Positions 7,492-15,842 of a stretch of DNA of 64,000 nt are shown in pieces. Each line of letters begins with the position of its first letter. Within the stretch, counting starts at the first letter, position 1. The stretch is from Pseudonocardia endophytica. GTDB taxonomy: Bacteria; Actinomycetota; Actinomycetes; Mycobacteriales; Pseudonocardiaceae. The translations under genes were made by a program, and so were the position numbers. The stretch lies in NCBI RefSeq assembly GCF_004339565.1, contig NZ_SMFZ01000002.1, positions 3,348,001-3,412,000 on the forward strand, given 5' to 3'. The notes below the pieces were generated by a model. That model had not been told where the DNA came from. It worked only from the letters and a program-made list of their open reading frames with translations, and ran no database searches.

Positions 7492-8775
7492 ATGCGACTC
7501 GTGCACGCGGCGGACCTGCACCTGGACAGCCCCCTGCGCGGACTGGCCCGGCTCGGGGACTCCGACCTGGCCGACACGCTGCGCGGCGCGACCCGCCGGG
7601 CCTGCGAGAACCTCGTCGACCAGACGATCGCGCACCAGGCGGACGCCCTGCTGCTGGCCGGCGACGTGTACGACGGGGACTGGCGCGACTACGCCACCGG
7701 CGCGTTCTTCGTACGCCAACTGGCCCGCCTCGACGACGCGGGCATCCCGGTCTTCCTGATCAACGGCAACCACGACGCGGAGTCGGAGATCACGCGGTCG
7801 CTGCGGCTGCCGTCGAACACGCACCGTCTGTCCGTCGACGCTCCGGAGACGGTCGTGCTCGACGACGTCGGGCTGGCCGTGCACGGTCAGGGGTTCGCCC
7901 GCCGCGCCGTCGTGGAGAACCTCGTACCGGCCTACCCGGACCGCATCCAGGGCCTGGTCAACGTCGGGATGCTGCACACGTCGGTGCAGGGTGACGACCG
8001 GCACGACACGTACGCTCCGTGCCGCCCGGACGACCTGTCCGGCTGCGGGTACGAGTACTTCGCGCTCGGGCACATCCACGAGCAGCGGGTCGTCTGCGAC
8101 GGGCCGCACGTCGCCGCGTTCTCCGGGAACCTGCAGGGCAGGCATCCGCAGGAGACCGGGGCGAAGGGCGCGCTGGTCGTCGACGTCGAACCCGGGGAGC
8201 GAGCGACCCTGACCCCGCTGACGCTGGACGTCGCGCGCTGGGAACTGGTCGTCGTGGACGCCGCGGGCTGCACCGACGGCGACGACGTGCTCGATGCCGT
8301 CGAGAGCGCCCTGCGGGAGCGGTGCGTGCAGGCGGCGCCGCGGGCCGTCGTCGCGCAGGTGACGCTGACCGGCTCGACCCGCGCGGCGCCCGCGCTCACC
8401 GACGCCGAGTGGCTGCGCTCGGAGATCGACCTGCTGGCCGCGAAGGCCGGCGCGGTCGTCGAGAAGATCCGCAACCGGACCGGACCGCCCGCGGACGCGC
8501 TGATCGTCGACCCGGAGCTGACCGACGCCGTCGCGGCCGCCGCGTCCGGGCTGGTCGACGACCCGGACCGCGTCCGCGAGCTCGCCGCGGGCCTCGAGCG
8601 CGAGATCGGCCGCCCGCTGCGCGAGGCCGGCCTGCTCGACCTGCGCGACCCGGACCGGCTCGCGGGCCTGGCCCGTCAGGCCGAACAACAGCTGCTGGCC
8701 CAGCTCGCCGGCACGCCCGAGAGCAGCGGACGCGGGACGGGCGTCGGCACCGAGAGCGGCGAGGGCGGCGCCTGA
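7492..8775 (+). CDS. YhaO-like metallophosphoesterase (DNA repair exonuclease subunit)
   Basis: A calcineurin-like phosphoesterase of the SbcD/Mre11/YhaO group, 427 aa. Metal-binding motifs occur in order: HAADLHLDSPL at the start, LLLAGDVYDGD, INGNHDAE, VGMLHTSV and ALGHIHEQR. YhaO proteins form a nuclease complex with a YhaN ATPase, which here begins in the overlapping TGATG, so the subunits are translationally coupled. The C-terminal ~200 residues, rich in Ala/Arg/Glu, would be the capping/ATPase-binding region. ATG with AAGGGGG upstream. Expected role: processing of DNA ends or hairpins. Confidence 0.88.
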   Translation: MRLVHAADLHLDSPLRGLARLGDSDLADTLRGATRRACENLVDQTIAHQADALLLAGDVYDGDWRDYATGAFFVRQLARLDDAGIPVFLINGNHDAESEITRSLRLPSNTHRLSVDAPETVVLDDVGLAVHGQGFARRAVVENLVPAYPDRIQGLVNVGMLHTSVQGDDRHDTYAPCRPDDLSGCGYEYFALGHIHEQRVVCDGPHVAAFSGNLQGRHPQETGAKGALVVDVEPGERATLTPLTLDVARWELVVVDAAGCTDGDDVLDAVESALRERCVQAAPRAVVAQVTLTGSTRAAPALTDAEWLRSEIDLLAAKAGAVVEKIRNRTGPPADALIVDPELTDAVAAAASGLVDDPDRVRELAAGLEREIGRPLREAGLLDLRDPDRLAGLARQAEQQLLAQLAGTPESSGRGTGVGTESGEGGA

Positions 8776-11700
8776 TGCGGATCCGCACGCTCGTCCTGCA
8801 GCGCTACGGCGGCTGGTCGGACCGGGAGCTGGACCTCGGGAACGGCCTGACCATCGTCAGCGGCCCGAACGAGGCGGGCAAGACGACGCTGCTCGACGCC
8901 CTGTCGGACCTGTTGTGGGGCATGCCGCGGCCGGTGCGGCACGCGTGGCAGTTCAGCCCGTCGCGGCTCGGGCTGCAGGCGTGCGTGCACGTGGACGGCC
9001 GCGACATCACGGTCCGGCGGAGCACCCGCGGGCTCCACGACTCCGACGACGCCCCGATCGATGCGCCGTGGGGTCCGGGCGGCGCCGAGGCACGTAAGCG
9101 GTGGCGGCAGGGCTTCGGGCTCGGGCATGAGGAGCTGCGCGAGGGCGGACGACGGCTCTGCGACGGCGGCGGCGACCTCGCCGAGCTCGTGTTCACCGCC
9201 CGGAGCGGCCGGGACGTGCGGGCCGTCGCCCGGGCGCTCGACGGCGAGGCGGACAAGCTGTTCCGCGACCACCGCGGCAGCAAGACGGTCGAGGTCCGGG
9301 CCGCGATGGGGCGCTACGAGCGCACCGAGGAGATGGCCGCCGAGCAGATGTCGCGGGCCGGTGAGGTCACCGCGCTCGTCGACGAGATCGGCAGGCTCGA
9401 GCGCAGGGCCTCGGAGCTGGCGCGCTCCCGGACGATCGCGGCGCGGGACAGCGAGCACGCCCGCCAGACCCGTCGCGGTCACGAGCCGGCCCGGACGCTG
9501 GCCGGACTGCGGGTCGACCGGGCGGCGCTGTCGGCCTCCGGCGCCGTGCTGGACGCGGTGCGGCTCGACGAGTTCGAGCAGGCGTCGGCCGATCTCGCCG
9601 CCGCCCAGCGCGCGACCGAGGAACACCGCGCCCGCGCCGACGACCTGCGCGCCCGTCGTACCGGGCTGGACGTCGACGACGTGCTGCTCGCCGACGCCGC
9701 CCGCATCCGCGAGCTGGAGGCCGCGGCCCAGGCCATGCACGCCGACGCGGAGCGGGCCGCCGCGCTGCGGGCCGAGGTCGCCGATCTGCACCGGCGGGCC
9801 GAGACGGCGCTGTCCGCGCTGTTCGCCGCGCCCGACGGGCCGGTGTCCGACCGCCTGGCCGCCGTGCACCTGCCCGCGGACCGGATCCGGGATCTCGACG
9901 AGCTCGCCGCCGCCGTCCAGGCCGCCGAGGACGAGCGGGAGCGGGCCGAACGAGCGCACCGGGCCGCACTCGGCGAGGTCCGCGACGCCGCGGACGGTGT
10001 GGGCGGGCTGGACCTCGACCGGGTCGCGCAGGTGGCCGAGGTGCGACGCGCGATCGAGGCAGAGGGGTCGGCCGCGGCCCAGTGGCGTGCGACCGTCACC
10101 GACCGCGCCGACGCCAGGGCCCGGCGCGACGACGCCCTCGCCGCCGCGGGGTGGGTGCCGTCGACGGGGCCGGTGCCGGCGACCGGCGCCGAGTACGGAT
10201 CGGCTGGCGGCGGATCGGCTGGCGGCGGATCGCCTGCCGACGGATCGCCTGCCGACGGATCGGTCGCCTCGATACCTGGGCCGTCGACAGCGGGTCGAGC
10301 ACCCGGGTCGGCGACCGTGCCCGGTGACGTGGCCGGATCGGCGGCCTTGCCGGGTGGCGTCGCCGGGTCGGTGGATACGCCTGGTGCGGCAGGGTCGGCG
10401 ACCGCAACCGGTGAGGTGGCTGGGGCAGCGGCCGCGCCTGGCGCGGCCGGGCCGGCGACCGCGACCGGTGAGGTGGCTGGGGCAGCGGCCGCGCCTGGTG
10501 AACCGGCCGCGGCCGGATCCGGACCCGCGTCCGGTGCCGGGGTGGCGAGCAGGGCCGGTGAGCGCCGTTCGCGCCGCCGCTCGGTGGACGAGGCCGGCGC
10601 GTGGACCCTGTGGCCGGACGCCGGGGCCGCGGCCGATCCCACGACCGGTGATCGGCGGAACCGGAGGCGAACGGCCACGGGTGGCCGGATTTCCACCTCA
10701 CTTGCCGATCATGGTGGGCAGGCAGCGGAGACGGCCGAGTCGGAGCACCCCCGGATCGCGACACCGCCCGCCCGGGTGATGCGGCGCCTGCGCAGCGCCG
10801 TCCGTGACACCGCGCAGGAGGCCGTCACCGCGACCCGCGACGTCGAGGCCGCTCGCGACCGGCTCCGAGCTGCGACGACGGCCCGGGACGCCGTCGCGGG
10901 GGGCGGCCGTCCGGTCGACCCCGCGACACTCGCTGCCGCCCGCGCGGAGCGGGACACCCGGGTGGAGGCCCTGCTCGACGCCCTCCGTCGCTCCACCGAC
11001 CCGATCCCGGACGCCGTTCACGGCGGAGCCGCCCGACTCGCGGCGCCGGATGCGGCTCAGCACGCTGGAGTGCCGGGTGGAGCCGGCAGGGGCCCCGGTA
11101 GTCAGGCGCCGTCGGTGGCGTCCGACGCTGCTCAGGGCGCACGAGTGCCGGAGGGCGGGGAACCGACGAGTCCCGCTGACCTCGCTGCGGCGGCCGCGGC
11201 GGCGGAGCGGGCGATCGGGGCCGCCGACCGTGTGGCCGACGACATGATCGACTCCGCGGACCGGGTCGCCGAGCTCGCGCACCGCGAGTCCGAGCTGGCC
11301 ACCGCCCGGGAGGACGCCGGGGCGGCGGACACCGCGGCGGAGGCGGCCGAGAAGCGGAGGATCGAGTCCGAGACCGAGTGGACCGCACTCTGGCGTGCCC
11401 ACGGCGTCGCGGCACCGGATCCGGACGACGCGGACGCGGTGTGTGCGTCGCTGACCGAGGCCGCACGCGCGCACGCCGACGTCGTCCGCGCCGACGAGCG
11501 CCTGGCCGGTCTCTACGAGCAGACGCGCGCGCAGGAGGAGGCGCTCGCGACGGCGCTGTCCCGGGCGGGCCGTCCGCGCGACGGGGCCGGTCTCGACGTG
11601 CTGCTCGTGTCCGCCGCCGACCTCGCTGCCGAGGCGGACCGCGTGCACGACCGCCGGGTGCTCCTCGGACGTCTCCGCTCGGACGCCGACCGGGCGGGCG

Positions 11701-13034
11701 GCGCGGCGGACGCGGCCCGGCACGAGTGCGAGGCGGCCGGGCTGCGCTGGCGGCACGGCCTCCGCGCGGCCGGGCTGCCCGGCGATCTCGAGCCCGCCGG
11801 GTGGAGCACCCGACGCGACACGGTCGGCGAGGCGCAACAGGCCGGACGGGCCGCGACCCGCGCCGACGCGGAGGCCGACCGCCTGCAGCGCTCCGTCGAC
11901 GGCCACCGCGACGCCGTCGCCGCACTCGTCGGGACCCACCTGCCGGAGATCCCGGCCGATCCGCTCGGACGGCTCCCGGAGCTGGTCGAGCGGGTCCGGG
12001 CCGCGTCCGAGGCCGCCGTGTCGGCCGCCCACCTCGACGACGGCATCGTCGAGGCCGAGAAGGAGGCCGGCCGGTCCGCCCGGGCGGCCGCGGGGGCACG
12101 GTCCGTGCTGGACCGGCTGGCCGTCGAGCTGGCGCTCACCGAGACACTGGACGCGGGCGGTCTGGAGGCGGCCGCGGAGCGCGGGGCACGCGCCGTCGAA
12201 CTCGATGCGCAGATCGCGGAGGCGTCCCGCCTGCTGGCCGCCGCCGCGCCCGATCTGAACGGCGAGGACCTCGTCGCGTCGGCTCCGGAGGTCGAGCCGA
12301 GCGCGCTGGACGAGCACCGCGCCCGCTGCGAGGAGACCGAGCGGGAGCTGGAGACGACCCGCGCCGAGATCCTGGAGCAGCTCGGTGGTCTGCGGTCCCG
12401 CCGTCGCGAGCTGGAGGGCGCGGACGGCGCGGCCACGCTGCACGCCGAGGCCCAGGAGCACCTGGCCCGCGCCGCCGACGCGGCCGAGCGCTACCTCGTC
12501 GTCCACATGCAACGCGAGATCCTGCGGCGCGAGCTGGACACCTACGAGCGCACCCACGCGTCGCCGTTGCTGGTCGCGGCCGGCGCGTTGTTGGAGCGCC
12601 TGACCGGTGGCCGGTTCGTCGCGCTCCGCCCGCCCGCCGAGGGCGGACGGCGGCTCGTCGCGGTCCGCGCCGACGGAGAGGAGCTGGACCCGACGCGGCT
12701 GTCCGAGGGCACGGCCGACCAGGTGCACCTCGCTCTGCGGCTGGCCGGGATCGAGCAGTTGCAGGCCGACCGGGTCGCGGCCGGGCTGCCGACGGTGCCG
12801 GTCGTGCTGGACGACGTCCTCATGACGTTCGACGACGAGCGCGCCGTCGCCGCGACCGCCGTCCTGTCCGAACTGGCCCAGCGGTTCCAGGTGCTGCTGT
12901 TCACCCACCACGACCACCTCGTCACGCTGGCCCGCATGGCGGGGCACGAGTTCACGGTCGCCGCGCTCGCGCCGCCCGCCGCCGTCGAGGACCCGGTGGA
13001 CGCCGACGCGGCACGGGCCACGCCGGTCGGCTGA
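8775..13034 (+). CDS. YhaN-like SMC/Rad50-type ATPase with two repeat-derived linkers
   Basis: A 1419-aa ABC-type ATPase, partner of the upstream nuclease. Walker A is GPNEAGKTTLLDAL near residue 35. The C-terminal half-site has LSEGTADQVHLALRLAG (signature) and VPVVLDDVLMTFDDERA (Walker B). In between are long Arg/Glu/Ala coiled coils. Two segments do not look like coiled coil: residues ~457-655, full of Gly/Ser/Ala/Thr repeats (SAGGGSPADGSPADGS, TATGEVAGAAAAPG twice), and residues ~752-798. DNA in these places contains palindromic elements of families P1 and P3. The protein is longer than I would expect for YhaN, largely because of these insertions. Confidence 0.85.
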   Translation: MRIRTLVLQRYGGWSDRELDLGNGLTIVSGPNEAGKTTLLDALSDLLWGMPRPVRHAWQFSPSRLGLQACVHVDGRDITVRRSTRGLHDSDDAPIDAPWGPGGAEARKRWRQGFGLGHEELREGGRRLCDGGGDLAELVFTARSGRDVRAVARALDGEADKLFRDHRGSKTVEVRAAMGRYERTEEMAAEQMSRAGEVTALVDEIGRLERRASELARSRTIAARDSEHARQTRRGHEPARTLAGLRVDRAALSASGAVLDAVRLDEFEQASADLAAAQRATEEHRARADDLRARRTGLDVDDVLLADAARIRELEAAAQAMHADAERAAALRAEVADLHRRAETALSALFAAPDGPVSDRLAAVHLPADRIRDLDELAAAVQAAEDERERAERAHRAALGEVRDAADGVGGLDLDRVAQVAEVRRAIEAEGSAAAQWRATVTDRADARARRDDALAAAGWVPSTGPVPATGAEYGSAGGGSAGGGSPADGSPADGSVASIPGPSTAGRAPGSATVPGDVAGSAALPGGVAGSVDTPGAAGSATATGEVAGAAAAPGAAGPATATGEVAGAAAAPGEPAAAGSGPASGAGVASRAGERRSRRRSVDEAGAWTLWPDAGAAADPTTGDRRNRRRTATGGRISTSLADHGGQAAETAESEHPRIATPPARVMRRLRSAVRDTAQEAVTATRDVEAARDRLRAATTARDAVAGGGRPVDPATLAAARAERDTRVEALLDALRRSTDPIPDAVHGGAARLAAPDAAQHAGVPGGAGRGPGSQAPSVASDAAQGARVPEGGEPTSPADLAAAAAAAERAIGAADRVADDMIDSADRVAELAHRESELATAREDAGAADTAAEAAEKRRIESETEWTALWRAHGVAAPDPDDADAVCASLTEAARAHADVVRADERLAGLYEQTRAQEEALATALSRAGRPRDGAGLDVLLVSAADLAAEADRVHDRRVLLGRLRSDADRAGGAADAARHECEAAGLRWRHGLRAAGLPGDLEPAGWSTRRDTVGEAQQAGRAATRADAEADRLQRSVDGHRDAVAALVGTHLPEIPADPLGRLPELVERVRAASEAAVSAAHLDDGIVEAEKEAGRSARAAAGARSVLDRLAVELALTETLDAGGLEAAAERGARAVELDAQIAEASRLLAAAAPDLNGEDLVASAPEVEPSALDEHRARCEETERELETTRAEILEQLGGLRSRRRELEGADGAATLHAEAQEHLARAADAAERYLVVHMQREILRRELDTYERTHASPLLVAAGALLERLTGGRFVALRPPAEGGRRLVAVRADGEELDPTRLSEGTADQVHLALRLAGIEQLQADRVAAGLPTVPVVLDDVLMTFDDERAVAATAVLSELAQRFQVLLFTHHDHLVTLARMAGHEFTVAALAPPAAVEDPVDADAARATPVG
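10190..10735 (+). repeat. Low-complexity in-frame insertion in yhaN, including one P1 palindrome
   Basis: The stretch from 10190 encodes Gly/Ser/Ala/Pro/Thr repeats. Short tandem DNA units are visible at 10198-10262 (GGATCGGCTGGC and GGATCGCCTGCC, each doubled). A larger repeat around GGTGAGGTGGCTGGGGCAGC occurs at about 10411 and 10468. At 10649-10713 lies a 65-bp P1 element: TGATCGGCGGAACCGG, an inner GGCCAC/GTGGCC core, and GCCGATCATG at the far end. All units keep the reading frame. The insertion separates two coiled-coil blocks. Confidence 0.75.
11043..11153 (+). repeat. Family P3 element plus degenerate neighbour at a 25-codon period in yhaN
   Basis: The 45 bp at 11102-11146 match the reverse complement of intergenic 43545-43589 at 38 of 45 positions. 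A degenerate relative begins at 11043; the corresponding point in the better copy is 11118, 75 bp later, exactly 25 codons. The encoded repeats are APDAAQHAGVPGG and ASDAAQGARVPEGG. The element contains GCGTCCGACGC flanked by CAGGCGCC and CAGGGCGC, so it is itself a potential hairpin. Confidence 0.7.
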
Positions 13035-13529
13035 CCGGCCGGCGATGCACCGCTGCGGCGGACCGCACCTCGGTCCGGCGTGGCGCACGTCTGCCCGGCG
13101 GCCGCGCACCTCCGTCCGGCGTGCCGCACCCCTGCCCGGCGTGGCGCACCCGCTGCAATCGGTGCGACACGCCGACACGGGGTGCGACACGCCGACACGG
13201 GGTGCGACACGGCGACGCGGGGTGCGGCGGGCCGACCCGGGTGCGGCGCGGCGGCGCGGCGGCTGCGCTCCGCCCCGGGCCGCCTGCACTCCGGTGACCG
13301 CGCACCCGGTGACCGCGCACCCGGTCACCGCGCGGAGCCCCGGCGCCGCACCTCGCCCCGCATGCCGAGCCCGCCTCGGCGGCGGTACCTGCTCCGGCGT
13401 GCCGCACCCCTTCCCGGCGTGGCGCACCCGCTGCAATCGGTGCGGCACGCCGACGCGGGGTGCGACACGCCGGCGGGGGTGCGACGGGGCCGGGACGTCT
13501 CCGCGACCGGGCAGTCCAGACTGGGGCGC
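13035..13529. repeat. Hairpin-rich spacer (family P2) between yhaN and the epimerase gene
   Basis: This 495-bp spacer holds many copies of GGCGTGNCGCACC and its complement. Two hairpins with 14-bp arms (13 of 14 pairing) and the identical 10-nt loop CGCTGCAATC lie at 13137-13174 and 13415-13452. Other tandem words are GACACGCCGACACGGGGTGC (13167-13206) and a triple GTGACCGCGCACCCG near 13297-13330. The core matches the hairpin at 3723-3784. Frames crossing the tract look like artefacts of composition. Confidence 0.75.
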
Positions 13530-14426
13530 GTGAGCACCATGGACGCTTCCGGCACGACCTTCGAGATCGTCGATGGCGACGCCCGCGCCGTCGTGTATGA
13601 GGTCGGCGCCACGCTGGCCGGGACGGCGATCGGCGGCCTGGCCCGTACCGAGCCGTACCCGTCGACGCGACGTCCGCCGAAGGGCGCTGGAGCCGTGCTG
13701 GCGCCGTGGCCGAACCGCGTCCGCGGCGGTCGGTGGACGTACGACGGTGCGGCGCAACAGCTCCCGCTGACCGAGCCAGCCGCGGGCAACGCGATCCACG
13801 GGCTGCTGCGGCACGTGCCGTGGACGCCGGTCGCGAGCGAGGCCGCATCGGTCACGCTCGTCGCCGTCGCGACCGTGCAGCCCGGGTGGCCGCAGCCGAT
13901 CCGGGTCGCCGTCACCTACACCGTGCGCGACGGCGACGGGCTGACCGTCTCCACCGTCGCGACGAACCTCGGCGACGGGCCGGTGCCGTTCGGGCTCGGC
14001 TTCCACCCGTACCTGCGGGTCGGCGACGTCCCGGCCGACGACCTTCGGCTGACGCTCGCGGCCGGGTCCCGGATACCGCTGCGCGACCAGCTCCCGGACG
14101 GCCCGCCGGAGCCCGCCGAGGTCGTCGACCTCGCCCTGCGCGGTCAGGATCTCGACGACGCGTTCGCCGACTGCCGGCCCGACGAGGGCGGCACGGTCCG
14201 GCACCGCGTCGTCGCCCCCGACGGCACCGGTACCGAGCTGTGGGCCGACCCGGCGTTCGGCTGGGTTCAGGTGTTCACCCCGTCGGACTTCCCGGGCGTC
14301 GGGCGGGCCGTCGCCGTCGAACCCATGACCTGCCCGCCGGACGCGCTGAACTCCGGTGACGGGCTCGTCCGGCTCGCGTCGGGGGAGTCCTGGACGGGCT
14401 CCTGGGGGATCACCGACCGTTCCTGA
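13530..14426 (+). CDS. Aldose 1-epimerase (galactose mutarotase-like) family protein
   Basis: A 298-aa protein of the GalM superfamily, which interconverts the alpha and beta anomers of sugars or binds sugar phosphates. Motifs include VYEVGATLAG near residue 25, VLAPWPNRVRGGRWTYDG, NAIHGLLRHVPW with the family histidine, GFHPYLRVGD with the second histidine, and a late AVAVEPMTCPPDALNS segment with the catalytic-type glutamate. GTG at 13530 is chosen; an in-frame ATG three codons later (13539) is equally possible because the ribosome site is weak. It follows 495 bp of repeat DNA, so it probably has its own promoter. Confidence 0.87.
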   Translation: MSTMDASGTTFEIVDGDARAVVYEVGATLAGTAIGGLARTEPYPSTRRPPKGAGAVLAPWPNRVRGGRWTYDGAAQQLPLTEPAAGNAIHGLLRHVPWTPVASEAASVTLVAVATVQPGWPQPIRVAVTYTVRDGDGLTVSTVATNLGDGPVPFGLGFHPYLRVGDVPADDLRLTLAAGSRIPLRDQLPDGPPEPAEVVDLALRGQDLDDAFADCRPDEGGTVRHRVVAPDGTGTELWADPAFGWVQVFTPSDFPGVGRAVAVEPMTCPPDALNSGDGLVRLASGESWTGSWGITDRS

Positions 14427-14478
14427 TCCGCTGTGCCGCAACGGCGTCCGGCCCCGGATGGTCCCGCACGGGCCGTGG

Positions 14479-15021
14479 CTACCGACCGCACGCGTAGGCC
14501 AGCACGACGGCGCCGTTGCCGATGTCGGTCGCTCCGATCAGGTCCATGGCGGTGGTGCCGACGCCGGACAACAGCGACTCACCGGAACCCGCGACGAAGG
14601 GGGACACGCTCAGGTGCAGCTCGTCGAGCAGACCCGCCTCGAGGAGGGCCCGGCTGAAGGGACCGTTGCCGTACTTGACCAACGTGCCGTCGCCGGACTC
14701 CTTGAGCCGGGCCACGGCGTCGACGGCGTCCCCCGCGAGTACCTCGGCGTTCCAGGTGGTCTCCGTCAGCGTGGTCGAGGCGACGTGCTTGGGAAGGGAG
14801 TTGATCTTCTCGGCGAGGCCGCCGGTCATGCTCGGCCACGTCGCGGCGAAGCCCTCGTAGGTGAGCCGCCCGAGAACGAGACCGACCGCGCGTTCCAGCA
14901 ACCGGAACTGGTAGTCGAAGTGGTTCTCGTTGGGGGCGAGCTTCATCTGTGCGGACCAGAAGTCCTCGCCGGTAAACCGCCCGTCGAGCGAGAGGTGGTC
15001 GTATTCGATCAGTGTGCGCAT
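14479..15021 (-). CDS. Dihydrofolate-reductase-like (RibD C-terminal domain) protein
   Basis: A 180-aa stand-alone RibD_C/DHFR-fold protein of the YwjB/YyaP type. It starts with IEYDHLSLDGRF, has VLGRLTYEGFAATWP (NADPH-side helix) and later LVKYGNGPFSRALLEAGLLDELHLSVSPFVAG. Members are NADPH-dependent reductases of unknown substrate rather than housekeeping DHFR. It is 82 bp downstream of the AraC regulator on the same strand, so the regulator may control it. It is convergent with the epimerase gene, separated by 52 bp in which I see no hairpin. Confidence 0.85.
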   Translation of the reverse strand: MRTLIEYDHLSLDGRFTGEDFWSAQMKLAPNENHFDYQFRLLERAVGLVLGRLTYEGFAATWPSMTGGLAEKINSLPKHVASTTLTETTWNAEVLAGDAVDAVARLKESGDGTLVKYGNGPFSRALLEAGLLDELHLSVSPFVAGSGESLLSGVGTTAMDLIGATDIGNGAVVLAYACGR

Positions 15022-15103
15022 TCCGGCAGCGAACCAACCCGATGATCGGTCCGTCTTGTATCGAACCGAATCGCGCCCGGTCCGGCGTGGCGCTCGGCCG
15101 GTG

Positions 15104-15793
15104 TCAGTACGCGAGGAGCGGGACGCCGGATCTCAGCTCGGCAGGGGTGTGGCCGGTCGCCCATCTCACCGCCCGCGTGAGCTGGGGCTGGTCGTAGTAG
15201 CCGGCGGCGACGACCACGTCGGCGATCGGTTGTCCCGTTGCGAGGAGCCTCGCGGCCTGCCGTGCCTGCTCGATGCTGACGAGCTTGCGGCGCGACACAC
15301 CGACGGCCCGCCGGAACCGGATCTGCGCCGACCGTTCGGACAGCGCCGGCGGCCGTTCGCCGTGACGGATCTCGTCGACGAGGGGGTCGAAGAACAACAG
15401 CCCCGCCCGCACGAGCCTGCCGACGAAGACGTCGACGTTCTGCTCGTCCGGCATCTCCCAGTCGTGGTCGCCCAGCAGGATCCGGTTTCCGGACGGGGTG
15501 GGCAGCAGGGCGTCGTTCAGGTCGAGCAGACCGCAGGGCGGGAACAGGGGAACGTACGCGCCGACCCGGAACTCGACACCGAAGAACTCCCACCCCTCCT
15601 CACAGGTCAGGCGTGTCGCTGCGGTCTCCGGTCCGCGCAGGTGAACCGTCGTCCCGTCCCGGGACCGGGCGAACGCGATCATCGAAGAGCTCTTGGCCAC
15701 CGAGGTGAGGACCGTCGTGGCGTCACAGCGTGCCGACCACACACGGTGCACCATGGGGATGTCGCCGCCGAGAGTCTCGATGGTCAGTCCCAC
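15104..15793 (-). CDS. AraC-family transcriptional regulator
   Basis: A 229-aa regulator. The C-terminal ~95 residues hold two helix-turn-helix units: VSIEQARQAARLLATGQPIADVVVAAGYYDQPQLTRAVRWATGHTPAELR, matching the AraC/XylS pattern (A..GY.DQ..L.R....G.TP...R). The N-terminal part (WEFFGVEFRVGAYVPLFP) resembles the short cupin-like sensor of the DUF6597 type, but I am unsure. GTG at 15793 is chosen by length; an internal ATG at the MVHRVW segment is possible. It lies 49 bp after the serine hydrolase and could receive read-through from the carnitine operon. Confidence 0.8.
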   Translation of the reverse strand: MGLTIETLGGDIPMVHRVWSARCDATTVLTSVAKSSSMIAFARSRDGTTVHLRGPETAATRLTCEEGWEFFGVEFRVGAYVPLFPPCGLLDLNDALLPTPSGNRILLGDHDWEMPDEQNVDVFVGRLVRAGLLFFDPLVDEIRHGERPPALSERSAQIRFRRAVGVSRRKLVSIEQARQAARLLATGQPIADVVVAAGYYDQPQLTRAVRWATGHTPAELRSGVPLLAY

Positions 15794-15842
15794 GGCCGGA
15801 ACATAGTGCCTCCACAGATCGCCTGGCCAGCGCCGGGCCCGG

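Noticed and set aside
13045..13529. N-terminal extension of the aldose epimerase frame up to 13080 and other frames in the spacer
   Set aside because: The residues are encoded by hairpin repeats and have no family similarity; the epimerase fold begins at about 13545.
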